Assembly (NCBI GenBank): GCA_031283785.1
Contig: JAITBC010000264.1
Coordinates: forward strand, 1 to 22,220
DNA length: 22,220 nucleotides
DNA from: Tannerella sp.
GTDB lineage: Bacteria; Bacteroidota; Bacteroidia; Bacteroidales; Tannerellaceae
Reading direction: 5' to 3'
The translations under genes and the position numbers were made by a program. The notes below the pieces were generated by a model. That model was given only the letters and a program-made list of their open reading frames with translations, did not search any database and was not told where the DNA came from. Below, piece by piece: positions 16,187 to 22,220 of this stretch; the first letter of the stretch is position 1, and every line of letters starts with the position of its first letter.

Positions 16187-16220
16187 TAAAAAGCGTCCCT
16201 AAGGCTGCTTTTTATTACAT
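16181..16220. terminator. Bidirectional terminator between pfkA and the MeaB-type gene
   Basis: ATGTAATAAAAAGC (16181-16194) and GCTTTTTATTACAT (16207-16220) are a perfect 14-bp inverted repeat around a 12-base loop, which itself contains CCTAAGG. The A-rich left arm and T-rich right arm let it work on both strands. It overlaps the last two codons (including the stop) of pfkA and the final codons of the convergent gene, whose stops are only 12 bp apart. Confidence 0.85.
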
Positions 16221-17293
16221 AGAAACATATCAATCATCTGTTTGGCTGCAATAAACGAACTTATTTTGTTGTTCAGCACTTTTCGCTCCATTAACGGGAG
16301 TTGTATTTCTATTTCCGGGTGATGGTAGAATGTGTTCCGTAACATTGCGTTTATGCTTTCGTACATCCAGTATTTTGCCTGTTCGTTGCGTTTTTTGTCG
16401 AAATATCCGCTGTTCCGGGTATACGATATATATTCGTTTATCATATCCCATACTTCCTGAATTCCGATGGCGTAATAACCCGAATATGTCAGCACTTTCG
16501 GTATCCATCCCGACTCGGCAGGCGGGAACAGATGCAATGCGTTCCGGAAGCTGCTTGCCGCCATTTTTGCCCGTTCGAGGTTATCGCCGTCCGCTTTGTT
16601 GATGACAATGCCGTCAGCCATTTCCATGATGCCGCGTTTGATGCCTTGCAGTTCGTCGCCTGTTCCGGCTAACTGGATGAGCAGAAAAAAATCGACCATC
16701 GAATGAACTGCCGTTTCGCTTTGCCCTACCCCTACCGTTTCAACAAAAACCGTATCGAAGCCTGCCGCTTCGCACAATATGATTGTTTCGCGCGTTTTAC
16801 GGGCGACGCCTCCGAGCGAGCCGGCCGTGGGAGAAGGACGTATGAATGCATTTTTCTCTCTTGAAAGCGCCTCCATACGGGTCTTATCGCCCAAGATACT
16901 GCCTTTCGAACGTTCGCTGCTTGGATCAATGGCAAGGACCGCCAGTTTATGTCCCTGTTTTATGATATGCATGCCGAAAGAATCGATCGATGTACTTTTA
17001 CCTGCACCGGGCACGCCTGTAAATCCGACACGGACGGACCGGCCTGTATGAGGCAGGCACTTTTCTATTATTTCCTGCGCTAACAGCTGGTGTTCCTGAA
17101 TAGAACTTTCGATAAGCGTTACCGCCTGGCTTAATATTGTTATGTTCCCTTTTAAAATACTCTCAACGTATTCCGATACGGAATATCTGTTTTTTTTAGG
17201 GACACGTTTAAAATAGGGGTTTACTGTCGGCGCCGAAACCCCTTTGTTAACTTTCAACCCCTTATATATCGCCTCATTTTCGGGATGTTCCAT
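16199..17293 (-). CDS. meaB: Methylmalonyl-CoA mutase-associated GTPase MeaB (ArgK family)
   Basis: This 364-residue G3E-type P-loop GTPase is believed to protect and reload B12-dependent methylmalonyl-CoA mutase in the succinate-propionate pathway. The Walker A motif GVPGAGKS is at 93-100. It is followed by AIDPSS and GSILGDKTRM, RPSPTAGSLGGVARKT, the DTVFVETVGVGQSE segment and the guanine-specificity motif NKADGDN. All are characteristic of MeaB/ArgK. Family length is about 320-370. No mutase subunit genes are visible in this window. It follows the DUF1573 gene by 12 bp in the same direction and is probably the last gene of that transcript. Its last codons form one arm of the shared terminator. 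The symbol rests on family motifs. Confidence 0.93.
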   Translation of the reverse strand: MEHPENEAIYKGLKVNKGVSAPTVNPYFKRVPKKNRYSVSEYVESILKGNITILSQAVTLIESSIQEHQLLAQEIIEKCLPHTGRSVRVGFTGVPGAGKSTSIDSFGMHIIKQGHKLAVLAIDPSSERSKGSILGDKTRMEALSREKNAFIRPSPTAGSLGGVARKTRETIILCEAAGFDTVFVETVGVGQSETAVHSMVDFFLLIQLAGTGDELQGIKRGIMEMADGIVINKADGDNLERAKMAASSFRNALHLFPPAESGWIPKVLTYSGYYAIGIQEVWDMINEYISYTRNSGYFDKKRNEQAKYWMYESINAMLRNTFYHHPEIEIQLPLMERKVLNNKISSFIAAKQMIDMFLCNKKQP

Positions 17294-17305
17294 GCATCCT
17301 CCTCT

Positions 17306-18778
17306 TTATTTGGTTTTTACTGTGATAACTTTAATAATACGTACAGGTCCTCTCGGGTCATTACATACGATGTAGATGTCGTCATCAATATTCGAATCAA
17401 GCACTTCTTTTGCCTTAACGGTCACTTTGACGGTTAATGATTCGCCGACTTTAATAGTCTTGCCGTTAAGTTCCGGCAGGTGTATGCGGTTGTCGTTGCT
17501 TGAGACGCTGTAAAGCGTTAAGTCCGACTTTCCTGTATTTGTTAATATAAACTCTTTACTTGCCGTTCCTCCGAATCCCAGAAATCCACTTTTTATATTT
17601 TCGAACTGTATTTGGCTGTTTTCGATCCCCAGGTGTGCGGCATTTACGCTTTGTAAAGGCGATAGCGAACTGAAATTGTCGACATAGTTCACCGTAGCTG
17701 TTATATTTTCGCTTCCGAGAGCTTTGCCTTCCCGATTTTTGATGATCCATCTGAACGCCTCTTTGACACGTCCTCTCTTTTCGGAGGTTTTTGCACCGTC
17801 GATGACGACTGATATTTCCCCCGGCCAGTCGGCTTTCAGAGAATCCGGGCAAGTCACGTCGATATAATCAGGAACATTCTCCCATGAAAAGTAAACCGTT
17901 TCCGCATTATAGTTTTTGATATACATAGCTTTCCTGTTTGTTTTTTCGGGATTGAAATTTTTGAATAACAGGTCTTTTACTTCAATGCCCACTCCCCCTA
18001 TTGTATCAACATACGCAGCGTACGGATCGCTCGGTTTTTCCACGACATTTCCCGTGATTGTCAGTTTATGGCGTTTATAGCCTTCATTTTCATTCGTATA
18101 AACTGTCGCACTCTTATTGAAATTTCCGATACGTCCTTTTGGGCTGAAAGTAATGATAATAATGCCTTCCTGTCCGGGTTCTACCGGCGATTGCGTCCAT
18201 TCCGGCTTCGTACATCCGCATGATGTTTGTACGCGGGTGACTGTCAAGGGGGCATCTCCGGTATTTTTAAATTTGAAAATATGTTCCGCATAACCGTCGT
18301 TTTCTCCAATTGTCCCGAAATCGAAAGAAGTCTCGTCGGGAGTGAATACCGGAACTTTCGGTTTGTCGCTGCTATTTGTTTTTTGGACGTTTCCTTTTAT
18401 TGTAAGATTAACGGGATCGGCATTTTCACAATATACGGAAATATTTTTGGCGAACGTCCCGAAACGTCCCTTAGGATCGTAAGCGACTTTTATTTCCCCT
18501 GTTTTACCGGGGGCAATCGGCTCTCTTGTCCAATCGGGGGTCGTACAGCCGCATGATGTTACCACCTGTTTGATAACGAGCGGATTCGCGCCCGTATTTG
18601 TGATTATAAAAGTATGATTTGCAAGTCCTTCGTTTTCGGGAATGTTTCCGTAATCAAATTCGGTTTTGTCTACCGTAAATGCAGCTTTTACATTCGTTTC
18701 CGGATTTTGGGCAGAAGCCATACCGCTTATAACTAAAAAAGCTATAAGTGTTCTAATCCTGTGTTCGACCTTGTTCAT
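17306..18778 (-). CDS. Exported multi-domain DUF1573 protein
   Basis: This 490-residue protein has a signal peptide (1-23, ending MASAQ) and a row of immunoglobulin-like beta domains. The first two (about 30-131 and 145-245) are clear DUF1573 modules: DYGNIPENEG or DFGTIGENDG, then NTG, then the SCGCT motif with Cys76/Cys78 and Cys187/Cys189. The central part (about 250-390) is beta-rich without the cysteines. The last domain (about 390-490) keeps the fold-like pattern (EFILTNTGKSDLTL) but lacks CGC. DUF1573 is common in Bacteroidetes envelopes and its biochemical role is not established. The paired cysteines might bind metal or form a disulfide, which is inference. It lies 12 bp after a single-domain relative and 12 bp before the MeaB-type gene. 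Confidence 0.88.
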   Translation of the reverse strand: MNKVEHRIRTLIAFLVISGMASAQNPETNVKAAFTVDKTEFDYGNIPENEGLANHTFIITNTGANPLVIKQVVTSCGCTTPDWTREPIAPGKTGEIKVAYDPKGRFGTFAKNISVYCENADPVNLTIKGNVQKTNSSDKPKVPVFTPDETSFDFGTIGENDGYAEHIFKFKNTGDAPLTVTRVQTSCGCTKPEWTQSPVEPGQEGIIIITFSPKGRIGNFNKSATVYTNENEGYKRHKLTITGNVVEKPSDPYAAYVDTIGGVGIEVKDLLFKNFNPEKTNRKAMYIKNYNAETVYFSWENVPDYIDVTCPDSLKADWPGEISVVIDGAKTSEKRGRVKEAFRWIIKNREGKALGSENITATVNYVDNFSSLSPLQSVNAAHLGIENSQIQFENIKSGFLGFGGTASKEFILTNTGKSDLTLYSVSSNDNRIHLPELNGKTIKVGESLTVKVTVKAKEVLDSNIDDDIYIVCNDPRGPVRIIKVITVKTK

Positions 18779-18790
18779 CTTTTCTTTTTA

Positions 18791-19189
18791 TTATTGTTGT
18801 TTTGGAGTAACATTTCCTTTTATTGTCAACATAAGACTTCCTGTCTTCCCATTACTGTATACGGATACTGTTTTCGTAAAAGGTCCTCCCTGACGGTTTG
18901 TCGGATCGTACGTTACTTTTATTTCTCCCGTTTGACCCGGCGCAATCGGTTCTTTTGTCCAATCGGGCGACGTACATCCGCATGAAGCTACGACTTTGGT
19001 TACAACCAATGCTTTTTCTCCTTCGTTTTTTATTTTAAACGTATAGGTCACCGGGCCGTCGATCTCCTTTATATTCCCAAAATCATGCACTGTGCTGTCT
19101 ATTACGGTAATAGAAGCATCCTTTTGTTGCGCTGACACGATATTTGCAGCCAGCAATATAAATCCAAATACAAATAAAATACGTTTCAT
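18791..19189 (-). CDS. Exported single-domain DUF1573 protein
   Basis: This 132-residue protein has a signal peptide (1-20, ending VSA) and one DUF1573 domain: HDFGNIKEIDGP, FKIKNEGEKAL and ASCGCTSPDWTKEPIAPGQT, with Cys70 and Cys72. It closely resembles the first domain of the next gene, including at DNA level, so the pair looks like a duplication. It begins the transcription unit that continues into the larger DUF1573 protein and the MeaB-type GTPase. A promoter box and palindrome lie upstream. Function unknown. Confidence 0.88.
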   Translation of the reverse strand: MKRILFVFGFILLAANIVSAQQKDASITVIDSTVHDFGNIKEIDGPVTYTFKIKNEGEKALVVTKVVASCGCTSPDWTKEPIAPGQTGEIKVTYDPTNRQGGPFTKTVSVYSNGKTGSLMLTIKGNVTPKQQ

Positions 19190-19218
19190 CTCTTTTATTT
19201 TTTTAGTTAATTATGTCG

Positions 19219-19226
19219 CAAAGGTA
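19219..19226 (-). promoter_or_regulatory. -7 promoter box for the DUF1573/meaB unit (TACCTTTG)
   Basis: TACCTTTG matches TAnnTTTG exactly, 29 bases upstream of the DUF1573 ATG and just after the folA stop. This suggests the unit can be transcribed independently of thyA-folA. Confidence 0.6.
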
Positions 19227-19237
19227 ATATTATTTAC

Positions 19238-19250
19238 TGTACATTGTACA
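19238..19250. promoter_or_regulatory. 13-bp palindrome TGTACATTGTACA, operator candidate
   Basis: Two TGTACA half-sites, each itself palindromic, flank a single T. The element overlaps the expected -33 region of the DUF1573 promoter, the place where a dimeric repressor or activator would act. No cognate regulator is identifiable in the window. Confidence 0.35.
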
Positions 19251-19260
19251 TCATGAATGT

Positions 19261-19752
19261 TTATTTTTTCCTGATATATGTCTGGAATGTGTACGGATAT
19301 AAATGTTTATCGTCATTCCGAAAATCTTCCTGTTCCGTCATCATCCATTTATCTTCGTCTATTTCAGGGAAGAAGATATCTGCATTTTCGAACGAATGAT
19401 GCACCCGTGTGATATACATTTTATCTGCCAAATCAATGGTCTGGCCGTATATGGAGGCTCCTCCGATGATGAAAACTTCTTCTCCGCTGTTGTATTCTTT
19501 TACAGCGTCCCGTATATTGTTGAAGATTTTACAGTTTTCGAATAACGCCTCTTTATTTTTTGTCACAACAATATTTGTACGGTTCGGCAAAGCTCCTTTA
19601 GGAAGCGATTCAAAAGTTTTTCGCCCCATGACAACCGCATGTCCGGTTGTTATCTCTCTGAAACGTTTCATATCGTTGGGCAGTTTCCAAAGAAGACCGT
19701 TATTTGCGCCTATGGCTCTGTTTTCCGCGATTGCGACAATAATAGAAATCAT
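19261..19752 (-). CDS. folA: Dihydrofolate reductase
   Basis: This enzyme reduces dihydrofolate to tetrahydrofolate with NADPH, regenerating the folate oxidised by thymidylate synthase. The 163-residue length and motifs are typical: IVAIAENRAIGANNGLLWKLP with Trp22, active-site Asp27 in LPNDMKRF, the cofactor loop VMGRKTFESLP, and IIGGASIYGQ near the second NADPH-binding segment. It lies 80 bp downstream of thyA on the same strand, the usual functional pairing. No strong separate promoter is visible in the gap, so co-transcription is likely. A 12-bp palindrome TCATTATAATGA sits in that gap at 19786-19797. Confidence 0.97.
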   Translation of the reverse strand: MISIIVAIAENRAIGANNGLLWKLPNDMKRFREITTGHAVVMGRKTFESLPKGALPNRTNIVVTKNKEALFENCKIFNNIRDAVKEYNSGEEVFIIGGASIYGQTIDLADKMYITRVHHSFENADIFFPEIDEDKWMMTEQEDFRNDDKHLYPYTFQTYIRKK

Positions 19753-19832
19753 ATTTTTACAGTTTACTTTTACCCGATAACTCCGTCATTATAATGAGCC
19801 GTACATCTTCATTTCTTACGAAAGCTCCGTTT

Positions 19833-20627
19833 TTACACGGCCACTACGCCTTTTATGTGTGGATGCGGATCGTAATTGATCAGTTCAAAGTCTTCGTATT
19901 TGAAATCGAAGATATTTTTCACCTCCCCGCTGATTCTCATTTGAGGCAACGGGCGCGTATCGCGCGACATCTGTAATCTTATCTGTTCCAGATGATTGGC
20001 GTAAATATGGGCATCTCCCAGCGTATGCACGAAGTCTCCGGTTTTTAATCCGGTCACCTGCGCCGTCATCATCAGCAGCAAAGCATATGATGCGATATTA
20101 AAAGGTACGCCGAGGAATATGTCGGCACTTCGCTGGTAAAGCTGCATACTTAAGCGCCCGTCGGCTACATAAAACTGAAAAAACGTATGGCACGGCGGAA
20201 GGTTCATGTTCTTCAGATCGCCCACATTCCATGCGCTTACGACGATACGGCGTGAATCGGGATTCTCTTTTATCATGCGTACCGCTTCGCTTATTTGGTC
20301 GACAGTTCCGCCTTCATAGTCCGGCCACGAACGCCACTGATATCCGTATATATGCCCCAGTTCGCCGTTCTCATCAGCCCATTCGTTCCATATGCGAATG
20401 CCGTTATCTTGAAGGTATTTCACATTCGTATCACCTTTCAGGAACCATAAGAGTTCGTAAATGATAGATTTCAGGTGCAGTTTTTTTGTAGTAAGTAAAG
20501 GAAAACCTTCTTCCGGATTAAAACGCATCTGATGTCCGAATATGCTGATTGTACCCGTACCTGTACGGTCGCTTTTCTTTACACCTTCCCGAAGGACACG
20601 TTCCAATAAATCCAGATACTGCTTCAT
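19833..20627 (-). CDS. thyA: Thymidylate synthase
   Basis: This enzyme converts dUMP to dTMP using methylenetetrahydrofolate, producing the dihydrofolate that the next gene product recycles. The 264-residue length equals the Escherichia coli enzyme. Diagnostic residues fall in place: Arg21 in SDRTGTGT, the nucleophile Cys146 in [30 protein letters not shown], and the dUMP-binding HIYANHLEQ. It starts at the ATG at 20627, with a -7 box 24 bases upstream. It is the first gene of a probable thyA-folA unit. Confidence 0.98.
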   Translation of the reverse strand: MKQYLDLLERVLREGVKKSDRTGTGTISIFGHQMRFNPEEGFPLLTTKKLHLKSIIYELLWFLKGDTNVKYLQDNGIRIWNEWADENGELGHIYGYQWRSWPDYEGGTVDQISEAVRMIKENPDSRRIVVSAWNVGDLKNMNLPPCHTFFQFYVADGRLSMQLYQRSADIFLGVPFNIASYALLLMMTAQVTGLKTGDFVHTLGDAHIYANHLEQIRLQMSRDTRPLPQMRISGEVKNIFDFKYEDFELINYDPHPHIKGVVAV

Positions 20628-20650
20628 AATTATTTTGTTCTTTAGCGATG

Positions 20651-20658
20651 CAAATTTA
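20651..20658 (-). promoter_or_regulatory. -7 promoter box for thyA (TAAATTTG)
   Basis: TAAATTTG matches TAnnTTTG and is followed by CATC, 24 bases before the thyA ATG. The surrounding 20659-20820 is AT-rich and contains no gene I can support. Confidence 0.55.
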
Positions 20659-20830
20659 CAAAAAAAATCTTTTCAACCTCCTGAAAAATGATTTTTTGCT
20701 GAAAAAGATGAACGGATGACGACGATTGAAAACCGTAAAATAATATCGGATTTGATGAAAAATTTCCGTTTTTACAAATGCATACAATAAAAAAGTTACT
20801 TTCATGAAGGAAAGATAATAAAAAAGAATG

Positions 20831-20838
20831 TATATTAG
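20831..20838 (+). promoter_or_regulatory. Candidate -7 box for the aldose epimerase gene (TATATTAG)
   Basis: TATATTAG differs from TAnnTTTG at one position and lies 61 bases upstream of the ATG at 20900. No convincing -33 element accompanies it, so this is weak. Confidence 0.35.
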
Positions 20839-20899
20839 CAGGGTCGGAAAGCGGATTTATCAGTAGAAATGCATAACTTAATTTTATACACAAATACAT

Positions 20900-22045
20900 A
20901 TGAGGAAAATCTTATTTATGGCATTGATAGCGGCGGGGCTGTTATCATGCGGGAAGGAAGTGAAAAACGTGCATACGGCATCGGGATTGGATACGAAAGA
21001 TTTCGTGACGAAAGTGGACGGTAAAGAAACAGGATTGTATATCCTGAAAAATTCATACGGGCTGGAGGCCTGTATTACGAACTACGGCGGTCGTCTTGTT
21101 TCGTTGCTGGTGCCCGACAGAGACGGGAAGTTGAAGGATGTAGTTCTCGGATATGGCAGTATTGCCGATTATCTGGCATCGGACGGGAATTACGGAGCAT
21201 TGATCGGACGATATGGGAATCGTATTAAAGACGGTTCGTTTACGCTTGACGATGTGACGTATAAGTTGCCGAAAAATAATAACGGACATTGTTTGCACGG
21301 CGGCCCTGAAGGATTCCATACCCAGATATGGGATGCGAAACAAATTGATCCGCAGACGCTTAAATTGACGTATTTGTCGAAAGACGGGGAGGCCGGATTC
21401 CCCGGTAATCTAAATGTGACGGTCATATATAAGTTGACGGATGAAAATGCGATTGATATCCTGTATGAAGCAACAACAGACAAACCGACCGTCGTCAATC
21501 TCACAAATCATAGCTATTTTAACCTTTCGGGCAATCTTGATACACAGATACCGGATCATTATATTTATATTAATGCGGACGCGTTTAACGCCGTAGATCG
21601 GACGCTTATCCCCGTCGCAATCACACCGGTAGACAGTACGCCGATGGATCTGCGCCGTCCGGTTCTTATAAGCGTCGGTATCGACAGCGACTATGAGCAA
21701 ATTGTTTTTGGAAAAGGTTATGATCATAACTGGATTTTGAATACGAATGGGGATATAAACAGGCTTGCCGCGAAAGTTTATCATGACGGCAGCGGAATCG
21801 TGATGGATGTATATACGAATGAACCGGGAATACAGTTTTATAGCGGTAATGCCATGGCTGTTTCCGATAACGGCAAACATAATCGGAAATATATTCACAG
21901 GGGCGCCCTGTGTCTTGAAACGCAACATTATCCCAATAGCCCGAATGAACCTTTATTCCCAAGTACAACGCTTCGACCGGGAGAAAAATATACCAGCCGC
22001 TGTATCTATTCGTTTAAGACGGTCAAAACTCCGGTAAACCAATAA
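20900..22045 (+). CDS. Aldose 1-epimerase (galactose mutarotase family), lipoprotein
   Basis: This 381-residue enzyme of the GalM family interconverts alpha and beta anomers of free aldoses. The signal peptide ends in the lipobox GLLSC (Cys17), so it acts in the periplasm or at the membrane rather than in the cytoplasm. This is common for Bacteroidetes sugar-scavenging copies. Motifs include ITNYGGRLVSLLVPD, IGRYGNRI, NGHCLHGG (His130, His133), LTNHSYFNLSG with catalytic His204, and CLETQHYPNSPN with catalytic Glu340. All catalytic positions are intact and the length suits the family. It is followed after 20 bases by another exported-protein gene, suggesting a sugar-processing operon running off the right edge. 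The substrate cannot be deduced. Confidence 0.95.
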   Translation: MRKILFMALIAAGLLSCGKEVKNVHTASGLDTKDFVTKVDGKETGLYILKNSYGLEACITNYGGRLVSLLVPDRDGKLKDVVLGYGSIADYLASDGNYGALIGRYGNRIKDGSFTLDDVTYKLPKNNNGHCLHGGPEGFHTQIWDAKQIDPQTLKLTYLSKDGEAGFPGNLNVTVIYKLTDENAIDILYEATTDKPTVVNLTNHSYFNLSGNLDTQIPDHYIYINADAFNAVDRTLIPVAITPVDSTPMDLRRPVLISVGIDSDYEQIVFGKGYDHNWILNTNGDINRLAAKVYHDGSGIVMDVYTNEPGIQFYSGNAMAVSDNGKHNRKYIHRGALCLETQHYPNSPNEPLFPSTTLRPGEKYTSRCIYSFKTVKTPVNQ

Positions 22046-22065
22046 AAGTAAAAAAACAGGTAACT

Positions 22066-22220
22066 ATGAATAGATTTAATGGTTTTAAACTGGCAATTTT
22101 CATGGCTTTTATTTCGTTCTTTACGACCGATGCACAGAAGGTGGTAAAATTATGGGAGGGCGCACCTCCGACAAGTAATGAGATTACGGATGCAGAGATC
22201 GTAAAAGAAGGCAGGACTTC
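22066..22220 (+). CDS. Exported protein, probable alpha/beta-hydrolase esterase, 5' part only
   Basis: The first 51 codons are visible before the window ends. They encode a signal peptide (about 1-23, ending TTDAQ) followed by KVVKLWEGAPPTSNEI. This resembles the mature start of secreted alpha/beta-hydrolase (BD-FAE-type) esterases of Bacteroidetes, which often begin with a KLWP-GAP motif. The catalytic serine motif would lie beyond the window, so the class is tentative. It is only 20 bp after the epimerase stop and is probably co-transcribed with it. Confidence 0.6.
   Translation, partial: MNRFNGFKLAIFMAFISFFTTDAQKVVKLWEGAPPTSNEITDAEIVKEGRT

Noticed and set aside
19786..19797. Perfect 12-bp palindrome TCATTATAATGA between thyA and folA
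   Set aside because: It is AT-rich and short, has no T-run and is not next to a promoter box. It could easily occur by chance.
20642..20899. An 85-codon minus-strand ORF upstream of thyA
   Set aside because: It contains the thyA promoter box, has AT-driven composition with no recognisable motif, and ends just before thyA. It is likely chance.

Overview
The window looks like a chromosomal segment from the order Bacteroidales (Bacteroidetes). The evidence is a SusC-type TonB-dependent receptor beside a hybrid two-component regulator, an STN-domain receptor paired with a DUF4249 lipoprotein, and many promoters with the Bacteroidetes -7 box TAnnTTTG (one with a well-placed -33 TTTG). Shine-Dalgarno sequences are largely absent. 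No rRNA, tRNA, CRISPR array, integrase or intact insertion sequence is visible.

Layout, left to right. (1) 1-2325: the 5' 659 codons of a SusC/RagA receptor (minus strand, running off the left edge), with its promoter, a two-copy operator-like direct repeat and a terminator-like hairpin. (2) 2143-6515: a 1,357-residue hybrid two-component system (HTCS) with periplasmic propeller, kinase, receiver and AraC-type DNA-binding domain, probably the regulator of the SusC locus. It is flanked by a 60-codon ORF abutting its stop and by a 39-codon remnant of an AAA-ATPase-like gene overlapping its TTG start. (3) 6657-12096: a second nutrient-uptake module on the minus strand, with LytS-like kinase, LytTR regulator, STN-domain TonB-dependent receptor and DUF4249 lipoprotein. 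(4) 12430-14961: a divergent, GC-richer GH95 alpha-L-fucosidase lipoprotein. (5) 15206-16186: pfkA, convergent with (6) a minus-strand housekeeping block thyA, folA, two DUF1573 proteins and a MeaB-type GTPase. (7) 20900 to the right edge: an aldose 1-epimerase lipoprotein followed by the start of an exported protein that resembles alpha/beta-hydrolase esterases.

Functionally, regions 1-4 and 7 suit a glycan-scavenging lifestyle: polymer-derived ligands sensed in the periplasm, uptake across the outer membrane, and surface or periplasmic trimming of fucosylated or other glycans. Regions 5-6 are core metabolism (glycolysis, dTMP/folate synthesis, B12-dependent mutase chaperoning). The most unusual structure is the HTCS 5' end. 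A truncated foreign gene start, with its own ATG and promoter-like box, now ends in a TTGA stop/start overlap with the HTCS TTG codon. This suggests a gene remnant that became a leader ORF.
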